A stretch of 64,000 nt of DNA from Vagococcus fluvialis bH819 (GCF_900163795.1 NZ_FWFD01000015.1:124001-188000), one strand, 5' to 3'; shown: positions 34,337 through 44,073, counted from the first letter of the stretch. Numbers and translations are program-made. The notes: generated by a model from the letters alone, not told the origin.

Positions 34337-35073
34337 ATCCGGTAAATCATTAAGTAGGAAGTAATCGGAATTGTTAGAGTGATAGCAATTCCGCTAATCA
34401 ACAATGTAACCCATTGACTCACAAGGATTTTTGTATTGATGAAGTGCGCAAATGAATAATTTAAGTCACTAACCCAAATGAACAGGGCTATTTGACCTCC
34501 AATCAAAGCAAAAATGATTGTATTCATAGTGGAACTAAGGATATCTTTTCCAATAATCATTCCTGAATTAAATAAATTGTCTTTAGTTAACTCATTGTTG
34601 GATTGATGTAGTTCTCCGATTGCTGCCGAAACTGAAATGGCAATGTCATTGATTGCACCGACAGCACTCATAATCATGACTGATATGCTAAGAGATAGAA
34701 AAGAGATGCCGATATTCAATGAATACATGTCCATTTCCATTAATTCTTCTGTAGGTAAACCTTGTAATTGCATAAAGTTGACACAAATATAAATTAAAAA
34801 TACCATAAAAATAAGAATGATGGCGCTACTAAAAAAAGCGACAATTGTTTTAGTTGTTAACCCATTAATAAAGAATAAGTTCATAGAGGTGATAATTAAA
34901 CTGGTAATTATAGTTAGTATAACAGGTGAAAATCCCCAATTTATAAGAATAAGCATGATAAACATAAAAAGGAGGTTTAAACCTAAAGCAGTAAGAGCAA
35001 GCCACCCTTTGGATCCTCCAATTTTCCACATTAGAATAGCTAAAAAACAAAGCAACAAAAAATTAACGCTCAT
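34312..35073 (-). CDS. YibE/F-like multi-pass membrane protein (second of pair)
   Basis: A 253-residue integral membrane protein with about seven hydrophobic segments, ending YRIKKTD. Segments such as SVMIMSAVGAINDIAISVSA and GMIIGKDILSSTMNT match the YibE/YibF family and closely parallel its neighbour. The function of the family is unknown. Its start overlaps the upstream stop as ATGA. Confidence 0.8.
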   Translation of the reverse strand: MSVNFLLLCFLAILMWKIGGSKGWLALTALGLNLLFMFIMLILINWGFSPVILTIITSLIITSMNLFFINGLTTKTIVAFFSSAIILIFMVFLIYICVNFMQLQGLPTEELMEMDMYSLNIGISFLSLSISVMIMSAVGAINDIAISVSAAIGELHQSNNELTKDNLFNSGMIIGKDILSSTMNTIIFALIGGQIALFIWVSDLNYSFAHFINTKILVSQWVTLLISGIAITLTIPITSYLMIYRIKKTDVST

Positions 35074-36173
35074 AATAAGTTTCCTTTCTTGAGAAAAAAG
35101 CTAGTAGTCCAAATAGAAACTGGAATAGCCAATATAATACCGATACTACCAATAAGAGCACGAGCCAGCTCTAGAGAAAGAGTAATCGAGAAAGTATAAG
35201 ATAAAGACATTTCATTTCTTAGAAAAATAAGAATAAGAGGAATTGAACCGCTTAAATAAGAAAAAAACATAATATTGATCATCGGCCCCATAATATCCTC
35301 ACCTATTTTTTTACCAAATGTATGAAGTTCTTTAAGTGTTAGTTCTTTTTTTATTTGAACTAATTCCATTAAAGAAGAAATAATAGTCATAGAGACATCC
35401 ATCACAGCGCCTACAGACCCAATTAATAAGCTACTTAAAAATAATAAATGAGGAGGACGTGTGACGAGTTCCATTTCCTCATAATGAAGTCCTTGATGGG
35501 ATAAGCACGCTATGGTGATATATCCAATAGAAAAAGTTAGTAAACTCCCTGTTAAAGTTGAAAAAATGGCTATTTTCGTTTTTGTATTCCAACCATTAGT
35601 GATGAGAAAAGTAAGCGTTACAAGCAAAGGAATTGCTATCAAAAAAAATAAAAAGAGTAAATTACTATTACTGTGTCTATAAATTAAGAAAAGAAAAATT
35701 AGAATGCTAGCATTTAGTAAAAAACTAATTAGTATTTTTAAACCATGAAATCCATTAAAAAGAATCAATAAGCTAATTAAAAACGCACTTAATATAATTA
35801 AGTAACTGTCTCTTTTTAATTCTTCAATATTAGCTGAAAGAGAATGATTATTTTTTGACAGATGTAAAAAAACAATCTCCTTTTTATGAAAAACATGATT
35901 TTTTATTTGAGAATTACTATAATTATTAAGAATTTCTAGATGTTTACCTTTATCTTTGGAATTTAGTAATTCCACGGTTAGTAATTGCTCGGTAAGATTA
36001 TCCGTATTGCCATGTTCGTCAACTTGTTTACTTGTAGATATTACTTCCTCAGAAACTATTTTTCCAATAGGTTGTTGATAATTATCAAATTGAAAAGAAA
36101 AATAAACTAATAAAATTGTAATAAGTAGAACGATTAATAATAAATATTTTTTATTACGGTTTAAATTAAACAC
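35070..36173 (-). CDS. YibE/F-like membrane protein with extracytoplasmic N-terminal domain
   Basis: A 367-residue protein: one N-terminal membrane segment (about 10-28), an outside domain (about 30-120), then about seven more segments. GSVGAVMDVSMTIISSLMEL and KKIGEDIMGPMINIMFF are the paired family motifs. GTG start behind AGGGG. It forms a two-gene operon with the next gene; the pair probably works as one complex. Role unknown. Confidence 0.8.
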   Translation of the reverse strand: MFNLNRNKKYLLLIVLLITILLVYFSFQFDNYQQPIGKIVSEEVISTSKQVDEHGNTDNLTEQLLTVELLNSKDKGKHLEILNNYSNSQIKNHVFHKKEIVFLHLSKNNHSLSANIEELKRDSYLIILSAFLISLLILFNGFHGLKILISFLLNASILIFLFLIYRHSNSNLLFLFFLIAIPLLVTLTFLITNGWNTKTKIAIFSTLTGSLLTFSIGYITIACLSHQGLHYEEMELVTRPPHLLFLSSLLIGSVGAVMDVSMTIISSLMELVQIKKELTLKELHTFGKKIGEDIMGPMINIMFFSYLSGSIPLILIFLRNEMSLSYTFSITLSLELARALIGSIGIILAIPVSIWTTSFFLKKGNLL

Positions 36174-36289
36174 AAATGTCGCCCCTAAAATAAAATTTTA
36201 AATAAGTTAAAGTTTAACATTTTTTTGTGTACAGGTGTATAGAGTAAACCATTAATTATGAATAACTTTTGAATTAAATCGTCATAAAT

Positions 36290-36306
36290 TGTAACCTAGT
36301 TGTAAT
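36290..36306 (+). promoter_or_regulatory. WalR (YycF/VicR)-type operator upstream of the M23 hydrolase
   Basis: TGTAAC-CTAGT-TGTAAT is an exact match to the WalR consensus TGTWAH-N5-TGTWAH. It lies directly upstream of the promoter of a peptidoglycan hydrolase, the typical target class of WalRK. Confidence 0.75.
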
Positions 36307-36334
36307 TTAATTATATGTTCACTTGTGGTATAGT
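36306..36334 (+). promoter_or_regulatory. Promoter of the M23 hydrolase gene
   Basis: TTTAAT (36306-36311), 17-base spacer, and TATAGT (36329-36334) with an upstream TGG extended -10. The weak -35 sits next to the WalR-type site, which suggests activation. Confidence 0.6.
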
Positions 36335-36372
36335 TTATTAAGCGATTAAAAAAAGCCGAGGTAAATAAAACT

Positions 36373-37638
36373 ATGAAAATAAGTAAATCAATTATATTAA
36401 GTGTTGCAGCTGTTTCTATCATGGGATTAACATGCCCAAGCATTGTTCAAGCTGAAAGTATAGATAATAAGATTGCAAATGAAGAACAAAATATTAAAAA
36501 ATTAAATGATAAGAAAGCAGCTACAGAAAGTAGTTTAGCTGATTTAGAAGCAAAAATAACAAATTTAACGAATGAAAAAGATGAATTATTAAGTGAAAAA
36601 TCAAAACTAGAAAAAGAAGTTAATACATTAGCAAATGAAATTAAAGAGTTAGAACAAAAAATAGAAAAAAGAAATAAAAAAATTGAAGAACAAGCAAGAT
36701 CTACACAAATTAACCAAGAAAAACAAGATATTGTTAATGTTTTATTAGATTCTGATTCTTTATCAGATGCAATTGGAAGAACAGTTGCTTATACTAAGTT
36801 AGTTTCTGCTAACAATGATATTATGGAAGTCCAAAAAGAAGATCAGGCTAGTCTAGAAAAGAAAAAAACTGATATTGAAACAAAAGTGGCAGAAATCACT
36901 GAAAAAGCAGAAATTTTAAAAGGAAAACAGGCTGAATTAGAAAGTTCACAAGCTGAACAAGTAAAATTAGCTAGTGAAATTTTAAAAAATTTAGATGATT
37001 CAAAAAACAAAAAATCTGAATTTGTTGCTCAAAAAGAAGAAGCTAAACGTATCGCAGAAGAGCAGGCTCGTCGAGAAAAAGAAGTAGCAGAAAAAGAAGC
37101 TGCAGCTAAAAAAGCAGTTCAAGCAGCACAAAAAGCGGCAGAAGAAAAACTAGAATCAGAACAACCAATATCATTGGCTAAACCATCAGGTGAAAAAGGC
37201 TCAACAGATAATAGCCAATCAACACCTGGAACTAATTATGCTAGTGGTTTCCAGCGTCCATTAAACTCATTTACTATTACTAGTGGCTTTGGTGGAAGAC
37301 AAGATCCAACAGGTGCTTCAGGTGATTTCCATGAAGGTATTGACATGGCAGCACCAGGTGGAACACCAATTATGGCATCAAGAGCTGGTAAAGTAGTTGA
37401 GTCTAGTTATCAAGGAAGTGCAGGAAATCACGTGATTATCCAACATGATAATGGTTATTATACTTACTATATGCACATGAATGCACCAGGCGCATCTGTT
37501 GGTAAAGATGTTTCAGCTGGAGAAATCATTGGGGCAGTAGGAACAACAGGTAATTCAACCGGAAATCATTTGCATTTTGGAATTGCAACAGGCATTTGGT
37601 CTGGGTTCATGGATCCAAGCCCATTTATCGGTTTATAG
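36373..37638 (+). CDS. Secreted coiled-coil M23 peptidoglycan hydrolase (PcsB/CwlO-like architecture)
   Basis: A 421-residue secreted protein. Signal peptide about 1-27 (ending VQAES); coiled coil about 30-265 rich in E, K, A and Q; short linker; M23 (LytM) endopeptidase about 290-421 with FHEGIDMA, HVIIQHDNGYYTYYMHM and HLHFGIA carrying the zinc ligands. Long N-terminal coiled coils of this type bind FtsEX in PcsB and CwlO. It is monocistronic behind a WalR-type box. It likely cleaves peptide cross-links for growth or division. Confidence 0.88.
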   Translation: MKISKSIILSVAAVSIMGLTCPSIVQAESIDNKIANEEQNIKKLNDKKAATESSLADLEAKITNLTNEKDELLSEKSKLEKEVNTLANEIKELEQKIEKRNKKIEEQARSTQINQEKQDIVNVLLDSDSLSDAIGRTVAYTKLVSANNDIMEVQKEDQASLEKKKTDIETKVAEITEKAEILKGKQAELESSQAEQVKLASEILKNLDDSKNKKSEFVAQKEEAKRIAEEQARREKEVAEKEAAAKKAVQAAQKAAEEKLESEQPISLAKPSGEKGSTDNSQSTPGTNYASGFQRPLNSFTITSGFGGRQDPTGASGDFHEGIDMAAPGGTPIMASRAGKVVESSYQGSAGNHVIIQHDNGYYTYYMHMNAPGASVGKDVSAGEIIGAVGTTGNSTGNHLHFGIATGIWSGFMDPSPFIGL

Positions 37639-37657
37639 AATAAACAATTTAAAGTTT

Positions 37658-37692
37658 AAAGAGATTGAGTCAGTACTCAGTCTCTTTTTTAT
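37658..37692 (+). terminator. Terminator after the M23 hydrolase gene
   Basis: AAAGAGATTGAGT (37658-37670) pairs with ACTCAGTCTCTTT (37675-37687) and is followed by Ts. Confidence 0.88.
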
Positions 37693-37736
37693 TTTTTAGG
37701 TTCTTGAGATAGACTAATAAATCCAACTCAAGTCCT

Positions 37737-37765
37737 ATGACAAAATGAAAAATAAGAGGCATAAT
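37737..37765 (+). promoter_or_regulatory. Promoter of liaXYZ
   Basis: ATGACA (37737-37742) and CATAAT (37760-37765) are 17 bases apart. Directly upstream, AGACT (from 37711) and AAGTCC (37730-37735) could be parts of a LiaR site, since this operon is controlled by LiaFSR in enterococci, but I cannot match a consensus with certainty. Confidence 0.5.
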
Positions 37766-37806
37766 AGCAATATAAGAAATATAAACCAACAAGGAGGCTA
37801 TCAAAG

Positions 37807-39417
37807 ATGCAAGAAAGAGATAGAATTTTAGAATTAGTAAAAAAAGGTGTATTGTCTACTGAGGAAGCTTTGGTTTTATTGGAAAATATCGCTACGGAAA
37901 AAGATGAAAAATTAGTTAATAAAGAAGCGTCACAAGTAAAAAATAATACAAGAGTTCAAATTAATCCAGAAAAAACTGAGGGTGGCAAACAGGAACGCCA
38001 ATCGGTAGAAGACTTGATTAATCAAACGAGTGAAACGGATACAGCAGATTTCTTTGAGAAGTTAGAAGAGAATGAACGCAAAGATAAGGAAAATTTAGAG
38101 AAAATTTTAGCTGAGTTAACAGAAGGTATTAATGAAGTTTCAGCAAATATCGATGAGATTTCTGTTGAAATTGAAGGCTTAGATCAAGATATTAAAGAAA
38201 AAGAAGAAGCGATTACCGTTTTAAATACAATGGAAGATTTAGATGGTTTAACGGATAATAAAAAAGCGGAACGTGAGCAATTAGAAAACGACTTAGCATA
38301 TTTAAAAACAACAAAAGTTGAGTTAGTTGAAGAGAAAGAAACACTTAGAGAAGAATTAAAAGACTTCAAAAAAGAACAAAAAGAAACGACTAAAGAAGAA
38401 TGGAAAAGTAAGTTTGATATTCCAGAAGATTGGAAAGAGCAAGCCAACGATACCTTTAGTACAGTCGGAGAAAAAGTAGGAGAAGCGAGTACCCAATTTG
38501 GAAGCTTCTTAAAGAAAACGATTGATGCAGTAACAAGTTCAGTAAATGACAACGTGGATTGGAAAGATATCAATATTAAAGTTCCAGGAGTTGCTAGTCA
38601 GTCTTTAACCCATGAATTTATGTATCCTGATAATGAAGCGACTCTAATTGATGTTAAAGTGGCAAATGGAAAAGTTAATTTTAAAACTTGGGATCAAAAA
38701 GATGTTAAAATTGTTGCTGACATTAAATTTTATGGTAAGACTAACTCAGAAAGTTTATTCCAAGCCTTCTTAGAGCGTAGTGAAATCGAAGTCAATGATG
38801 AAAAAATTTCTTTCCAAGTTCCTAATAAACGGATGAAAGTAGATTTAGACTTTTACTTACCAAAACGTAACTATGATCATATGTCAGTGAAGATGTTAAA
38901 TGGTGATATTAAATTAAATCATTTAGATTTAGGTGATATCTATCTAAAATCAACTAATGGTGAAATGAAAATCAAAAATGTATCAGCAAGTATGCTTGAA
39001 GTTGAAGGTGTAAATGGTGAAATCGAAGTAGTGGATAGTCAAATTATTGATTTTCTAGGTGAAACTGTTAATGGAAATGTAAAAACGCAAGCAGATATCA
39101 GAAGTATCAGTGTTTCATTAATTAATGGTGAGATAAGATTAACAACACCAATCGGTTCAGAGCCCAAAAAAATTGAAGCCAGTGCAGTGAATGGAACAAT
39201 AAAATTAGCTATTCCAGAAACTGTGGGAGTAGACGGGGCATGTAAGACGAATTTTGGAAGTATTAAAAATCGTATGTCTGAAGTTGAAATTGTTCGCGAG
39301 AAAAAAGATCGAACGAATCAATCTTTAGAATTTAGAAGATTAAATGATGAAAATCTTGTATTTGTTAAGTTGAGTACAACAACAGGAAGTATTCTCTTAA
39401 AAGATACAGATATCTAA
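37807..39417 (+). CDS. liaX: LiaX-like envelope-stress protein (DUF4097)
   Basis: A 536-residue protein, close to the size I remember for E. faecalis LiaX. An N-terminal SHOCT-like helix (RDRILELVKKGVLSTEEALV) is followed by a long charged coiled coil (about 85-200) and a C-terminal DUF4097 beta-repeat domain (about 265-536). In E. faecalis LiaX senses antimicrobial peptides and daptomycin and controls membrane remodelling. First gene of a three-gene operon whose partners match LiaY and LiaZ. No signal peptide is visible. Confidence 0.85.
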   Translation: MQERDRILELVKKGVLSTEEALVLLENIATEKDEKLVNKEASQVKNNTRVQINPEKTEGGKQERQSVEDLINQTSETDTADFFEKLEENERKDKENLEKILAELTEGINEVSANIDEISVEIEGLDQDIKEKEEAITVLNTMEDLDGLTDNKKAEREQLENDLAYLKTTKVELVEEKETLREELKDFKKEQKETTKEEWKSKFDIPEDWKEQANDTFSTVGEKVGEASTQFGSFLKKTIDAVTSSVNDNVDWKDINIKVPGVASQSLTHEFMYPDNEATLIDVKVANGKVNFKTWDQKDVKIVADIKFYGKTNSESLFQAFLERSEIEVNDEKISFQVPNKRMKVDLDFYLPKRNYDHMSVKMLNGDIKLNHLDLGDIYLKSTNGEMKIKNVSASMLEVEGVNGEIEVVDSQIIDFLGETVNGNVKTQADIRSISVSLINGEIRLTTPIGSEPKKIEASAVNGTIKLAIPETVGVDGACKTNFGSIKNRMSEVEIVREKKDRTNQSLEFRRLNDENLVFVKLSTTTGSILLKDTDI

Positions 39418-39434
39418 AATATGGAGTGAGAAAA

Positions 39435-39740
39435 ATGAAAAGAAAATTAACTAAATCTAGATCAAATGTCGTTATTTCAGGCTCTTTAGCAGGAATTGCA
39501 GAATTTCTTGGAGTTGATGCAACGGTAGTACGTGTTATATATGTTGTTTTATCAATGTTTGCCTTAGGATCACCGATCATTTTATATATTGCTTTAATGA
39601 TATTAATGCCCTCTGGAGACAAAGGAACAAATGAACCTTATAATCCTTCTTATCGAAATAACCAGAGCACTCCTTATCATTCTGATAAACCTAGAAAAGA
39701 AGCGCAGAAAGTGGATAATGATGATTGGAGCGACTTTTAA
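39435..39740 (+). CDS. liaY: LiaY-like PspC-domain membrane protein
   Basis: A 101-residue protein with a PspC domain (about 1-60; KSRSNVVISGSLAGIAEFLG and one long membrane segment) and a hydrophilic tail. PspC proteins sense or transmit membrane stress. The start at 39435 follows GGAGTGAG; a GTG at 39426 lies inside that site. Its stop overlaps the next start by one base. Confidence 0.88.
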   Translation: MKRKLTKSRSNVVISGSLAGIAEFLGVDATVVRVIYVVLSMFALGSPIILYIALMILMPSGDKGTNEPYNPSYRNNQSTPYHSDKPRKEAQKVDNDDWSDF

Positions 39741-40096
39741 TGTCGTATTTACAAAGATTAGTCGTTAATACTCTTGCATTTATCTCACTTTCAGTATTAT
39801 TCCCAACTAAATTTTATGTAGGAAGCCTTCTAATCGCTGTTATAGCGAGTGTTGTCTTATCAGGACTAAATATGTTCGTTCGCCCTATCTTACATATTTT
39901 GTCATTACCAATTACATTGATTACTTTTGGTCTGTTTAGTTTCATTATCAATGCTTTAATGCTTAAACTTACCTCAATGGTTCTTGGTGGTCAGAATTTT
40001 GCTTTTTCAAGTTTTGGTTCAGCAGTTTTAATAGCGGTGATTATGTCTATTATTAATTCGATAGTAGCAGATCATTTTTCAAGTAAATATAATTAG
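39740..40096 (+). CDS. liaZ: LiaZ-like small membrane protein (YvlD/phage holin family 4)
   Basis: A 118-residue, four-segment membrane protein of the YvlD family. LNMFVRPILHILSLPITLIT is the family hallmark. The ATG at 39740 overlaps the liaY stop and follows TTGGAG inside liaY. DUF4097-PspC-YvlD is also the order of the Bacillus yvlBCD genes, supporting a common stress module. Confidence 0.88.
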   Translation: MSYLQRLVVNTLAFISLSVLFPTKFYVGSLLIAVIASVVLSGLNMFVRPILHILSLPITLITFGLFSFIINALMLKLTSMVLGGQNFAFSSFGSAVLIAVIMSIINSIVADHFSSKYN

Positions 40097-40098
40097 AT

Positions 40099-40160
40099 AA
40101 TAAGTTTCATATTGAGTCTATTCATTTAGAGATAGGATTTAATATGGGACTTATTTTTTT
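40099..40160 (+). terminator. Terminator after liaZ
   Basis: AATAAGTTTCATATT (40099-40113) pairs with AATATGGGACTTATT (40141-40155) through G-T wobbles, with an inner hairpin and a T run. Confidence 0.75.
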
Positions 40161-40267
40161 ATTTTACTCTTTTTTCTCAAAGTAAGCGGATAATCTAGAA
40201 ACTCGTTTGATAAAGTGATAAGATATAACAGTTAAGGTTTAATCTTAAAGTAAAGGAAGTGAATATA

Positions 40268-41200
40268 ATGGTACAAATGAAAGATATCGTCAATCAATTA
40301 CAACTGGATGTTTATTCTGGAGAAGAATATTTAGACAGATCAGTAGAATCAAGTGAAATCTCCCGCCCAGGATTGGAATTGACAGGTTATTTTAATTATT
40401 ATCCAGCTGATCGTATTCAAATGCTAGGAAAAAAAGAAATAACTTTTACAGAAAAAATGACTGCAATCGAAAAAGATATTATATTTAAAAAATTAAGCGC
40501 AAGAACAGTTCCTTGTTTTGTAGTAGCTAGAGGGTTAAAAGTACCTGAGGAATTAGTTGAAATCACACAGAAAAAGGGAATACCTATCATTAGTTCTAAT
40601 ATCTCAACGTCTAGGTTATCAGGTATTATTTCTAATTTTCTTGAAAGCCAATTGGCAGAACGGGTTTCTATTCACGGTGTATTAGTTGAAGTATATGGCT
40701 TAGGTGTCTTAATTCAAGGAAGTAGCGGCATTGGTAAGAGTGAAACAGGTCTTGAATTAATTAAAAAGGGCCATAGATTAATTGCTGATGATCGTGTAGA
40801 TATTTATCGACAAGATGAGAGATCAGTTGTCGGTGAGGCTCCGAAGATCTTAGAACATTTAATGGAAATTAGAGGAGTTGGAATTATTGATATTATGAAC
40901 TTATTTGGTGCAAGCTCAGTTCGTAATAAAACCCAAATCCAATTAGTTGTTAACCTTCAAGATTGGAAGACTGATAACACATATGATCGTCTAGGAAGTG
41001 GAACAGATAGTATTTCATTAGCTAATGTCCCAGTTCCAAGAATTACTATTCCAGTATCGACAGGTCGAAATGTAGCGACTATCATTGAAGTGGCAGCGAT
41101 GAACTTTAGAGCTAAAACAATGGGCTACGATGCAACGAAGAAGTTTGAAGATAATTTAGCGCAATTAATAGAAGAAAATTCTTCTGGAAATGGAGAATAA
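40268..41200 (+). CDS. hprK: HPr kinase/phosphorylase
   Basis: A 310-residue bifunctional enzyme that phosphorylates HPr on Ser46, the signal for CcpA-mediated carbon catabolite repression. Walker A GSSGIGKSETGLEL (about 153-166) and the following DDRVDI are typical; the HprK signature is near EIRGVGIIDIMNLFG. The ATG at 40268 lies nine bases from AAAGGAAG; a GTG at 40259 falls inside that site. First gene of hprK-lgt-gpsA-galU. Confidence 0.96.
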   Translation: MVQMKDIVNQLQLDVYSGEEYLDRSVESSEISRPGLELTGYFNYYPADRIQMLGKKEITFTEKMTAIEKDIIFKKLSARTVPCFVVARGLKVPEELVEITQKKGIPIISSNISTSRLSGIISNFLESQLAERVSIHGVLVEVYGLGVLIQGSSGIGKSETGLELIKKGHRLIADDRVDIYRQDERSVVGEAPKILEHLMEIRGVGIIDIMNLFGASSVRNKTQIQLVVNLQDWKTDNTYDRLGSGTDSISLANVPVPRITIPVSTGRNVATIIEVAAMNFRAKTMGYDATKKFEDNLAQLIEENSSGNGE

Positions 41201-41203
41201 TAA

Positions 41204-42031
41204 ATGAATTTTTTAACAGTCAACCCGACAGCTTTTAAAATTTTTGGCATTGAGATTCAGTGGTATGCCATTATTATTGTATCAGCAATAGTCTTAGTCT
41301 CGTGGTTAGCATCAAAAGAAGCGGAGAGAGTAGGGTTAAGAGAAGATGATGTGGTTGATTTAATGCTTTGGGCATTACCGATTTCTATCATAGGAGCAAG
41401 ACTCTATTATGTCATTTTCGAATGGGAATACTATGTTCAAAATCCAAGTGAAATTTTAGCGATTAGAAATGGCGGATTAGCAATTTATGGTGGTTTAATT
41501 GCAGGTGGTTTCGTTATTTACATATTTACTCGACATCGCTTTATATCAACTTGGAAATTTTTAGATATAGCAGCACCAAGTGTTATCTTAGCTCAAGGAA
41601 TTGGTCGTTGGGGTAACTTCATGAACCATGAAGCTTTTGGTGGCGTTGTAAGTTTGAATTTTTTAGAGTCACTACACTTACCTAAATTCATTATTAACAA
41701 TATGTTGATAGATGGCAAATATCGTCAACCAACTTTTCTATATGAAAGTGTTTGGAATATTTTAGGTTTTATTGTCCTGATTATTTTAAGAAAAAAACCT
41801 AACTTTTTAAAAGAAGGAGAGGTTGCTCTGATTTATGTTATCTGGTACTCTCTAGGTCGTTTTTTCATTGAGGGTATGAGAACAGATAGTTTGATGATTG
41901 GTGAAGTCATTCGAGTGTCTCAAATTCTTTCAGCAGGTTTATTTATAGTAGCAATTGGACTAATGATTTACAGAAGAAAAAATAAAGAACTACTCTTTTA
42001 TGATCGTACAAAAGGAAAAAAGAAAGGTTAA
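41204..42031 (+). CDS. lgt: Prolipoprotein diacylglyceryl transferase
   Basis: A 275-residue membrane enzyme that transfers diacylglycerol from phosphatidylglycerol to the lipobox cysteine of lipoproteins such as PstS here. GRWGNFMNHEAFGG carries essential residues; several membrane segments are visible. It starts three bases after hprK. Confidence 0.96.
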   Translation: MNFLTVNPTAFKIFGIEIQWYAIIIVSAIVLVSWLASKEAERVGLREDDVVDLMLWALPISIIGARLYYVIFEWEYYVQNPSEILAIRNGGLAIYGGLIAGGFVIYIFTRHRFISTWKFLDIAAPSVILAQGIGRWGNFMNHEAFGGVVSLNFLESLHLPKFIINNMLIDGKYRQPTFLYESVWNILGFIVLIILRKKPNFLKEGEVALIYVIWYSLGRFFIEGMRTDSLMIGEVIRVSQILSAGLFIVAIGLMIYRRKNKELLFYDRTKGKKKG

Positions 42032-42049
42032 GTTGAACCTTTCTTTTTT
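42019..42049 (+). terminator. Hairpin terminator overlapping the lgt stop
   Basis: AAAGAAAGGTT (42019-42029) pairs perfectly with AACCTTTCTTT (42036-42046), followed by Ts. It separates hprK-lgt from gpsA-galU. Confidence 0.85.
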
Positions 42050-42124
42050 TTGCTTATCATTAGATAGTTTGTATGATAAACTGAGTAAAGTAAATAAGAA
42101 ATTATTTTAAAGGAGTATTATAGA

Positions 42125-43135
42125 ATGAAACAAAAAGTAGCTGTGCTAGGAGCAGGTTCATGGGGAACAGCCCTTGCGATGGTTCTAGTTGAAAATGGTC
42201 ATGAAGTCACTATTTGGGGCCATCATCCAGAACAAATTACTGAAATAAATGAAAACCATACCAATAAACGTTATTTATCAGATGTGCAGTTACCTGTAGA
42301 GTTAAAAGCAACATCAGATTTAGAAGTGTGTGTTAAAGATGCCGATGCTGTTTTATTTGTTGTACCTACTAAAGCAATTCGCGATGTTGCGCAGAAATTT
42401 GTGGAAGCCTGTCACAATCAACCTATTATTATTCATGCGAGTAAAGGGTTAGAACAAGAGACACACAAACGTATTTCTGAAATTTTAATCGAAGAAATAC
42501 CAGAAAATAAAAGAAAAGATGTCGTTGTTTTATCTGGACCAAGTCATGCGGAAGAAGTCGCAGTTAAAGATGTAACCACGATTACTGCAGCAGCTAAAAA
42601 CCTAGAAAATGCTGAGTATGTCCAAAAATTATTCTCAAATGAATATTTCCGTATCTATACAAATCAAGATGTTATTGGTGTGGAATTAGGAGCAGCCTTG
42701 AAAAATATAATCGCTCTAGGTTCTGGTGCATTACATGGTTTAGGTTATGGTGATAATGCCCGAGCAGCAATCATGACAAGAGGATTGGCTGAAATTAGCC
42801 GTCTAGGTGTAGCGATGGGAGCTGATCCATTAACGTTTATCGGCTTAAGTGGTGTAGGTGATTTGGCTGTAACGTGTACAAGTATTCACTCGAGAAACTG
42901 GCGTGCAGGAGATTTACTAGGCAAAGGGCAAAGTTTAGATAATGTACTTGATAATATGGGAATGATTGTTGAAGGTGTATCAACTACCAAAGCAGCCTAT
43001 GAATTATCAAGAGATTTAAACATAGATATGCCAATCACAGAAACGATTTATAAAGTAATCTATGAAAATGAAGAAGTTAATAAAGTAGTGAAAGAAATCA
43101 TGCTACGTGAACATAAATCAGAACAAGAATTTTAA
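42125..43135 (+). CDS. gpsA: Glycerol-3-phosphate dehydrogenase [NAD(P)+]
   Basis: A 336-residue enzyme reducing dihydroxyacetone phosphate to glycerol 3-phosphate for phospholipid synthesis. [15 protein letters not shown] at residues 6-20 is the dinucleotide site; [15 protein letters not shown] contains the catalytic Lys. Co-transcribed with galU. Confidence 0.97.
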   Translation: MKQKVAVLGAGSWGTALAMVLVENGHEVTIWGHHPEQITEINENHTNKRYLSDVQLPVELKATSDLEVCVKDADAVLFVVPTKAIRDVAQKFVEACHNQPIIIHASKGLEQETHKRISEILIEEIPENKRKDVVVLSGPSHAEEVAVKDVTTITAAAKNLENAEYVQKLFSNEYFRIYTNQDVIGVELGAALKNIIALGSGALHGLGYGDNARAAIMTRGLAEISRLGVAMGADPLTFIGLSGVGDLAVTCTSIHSRNWRAGDLLGKGQSLDNVLDNMGMIVEGVSTTKAAYELSRDLNIDMPITETIYKVIYENEEVNKVVKEIMLREHKSEQEF

Positions 43136-43151
43136 ACTAGGAGCGTAAAAC

Positions 43152-44057
43152 ATGCAAAAAGTAAGAAAAGCGATTATACCGGCAGCAGGATTAGGAACGA
43201 GATTTTTACCAGCGACAAAAGCTATGGCAAAAGAGATGTTACCAATTGTTGATAAACCGACTATTCAATTTATTGTGGAGGAAGCACGAGCAGCAGGTAT
43301 TGAAGACATACTAATTGTTACCGGAAAAGCAAAGCGTCCAATTGAGGATCATTTTGATTCTAATTTGGAACTAGAGATGAACTTAAAAGAAAAAGGAAAA
43401 ACTGATTTATTACAATTAGTGACAGAAACGACTGGTTTAAACTTACACTTTATCCGTCAATCGCATCCATTAGGCTTAGGTCATGCGGTACTTCAGGCGA
43501 AATCATTTGTTGGAAATGAGCCTTTTGTCGTAATGTTAGGTGATGATTTAATGGAAGATAAGGTGCCTTTGACAAGACAATTAATGGATAATTATGAGAG
43601 TACTCATGCGTCTACGATTGCTGTTATGGATGTTCCACAAGAAGATGTTTCTAAATATGGTATTATTAATCCAGGTCAAGAAGTTGAAAAAAATCTTTTC
43701 AACGTGATTAACTTTGTTGAAAAACCTAAAACAGAAGATGCGCCAAGTAATATGGCGATTATTGGTCGCTACTTGTTAACACCAGAAATCTTCAATATCT
43801 TAGAGAATCAACATCCAGGTGCTGGAAATGAAATTCAATTAACAGATGCCATAGATACATTAAACAAAACGCAACGTGTCTTTGCTCATAAATTTACGGG
43901 GACTCGATATGATGTGGGAGATAAATTCGGTTTCATGAAGACAAGTATTGAATATGGCTTGAAACACCCACAAATTAAAGATGATTTAAGACAACTTATT
44001 TTAGATATTAGTGATGACTTACGTAAAGATGATAAAAAGAAGAAAGAGAAGGAATAA
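43152..44057 (+). CDS. galU: UTP-glucose-1-phosphate uridylyltransferase
   Basis: A 301-residue nucleotidyltransferase making UDP-glucose for glycolipids, capsule or teichoic acid modification. [20 protein letters not shown] is the nucleotide-binding start, VEKPK and the [10 protein letters not shown] block are typical. The terminator overlaps its stop. Confidence 0.96.
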   Translation: MQKVRKAIIPAAGLGTRFLPATKAMAKEMLPIVDKPTIQFIVEEARAAGIEDILIVTGKAKRPIEDHFDSNLELEMNLKEKGKTDLLQLVTETTGLNLHFIRQSHPLGLGHAVLQAKSFVGNEPFVVMLGDDLMEDKVPLTRQLMDNYESTHASTIAVMDVPQEDVSKYGIINPGQEVEKNLFNVINFVEKPKTEDAPSNMAIIGRYLLTPEIFNILENQHPGAGNEIQLTDAIDTLNKTQRVFAHKFTGTRYDVGDKFGFMKTSIEYGLKHPQIKDDLRQLILDISDDLRKDDKKKKEKE

Positions 44058-44073
44058 TATTCCTTCTTTTTTC
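44048..44073 (+). terminator. Terminator of galU
   Basis: GAAGGAATA pairs with TATTCCTTC around the stop codon, followed by six Ts. Confidence 0.82.
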
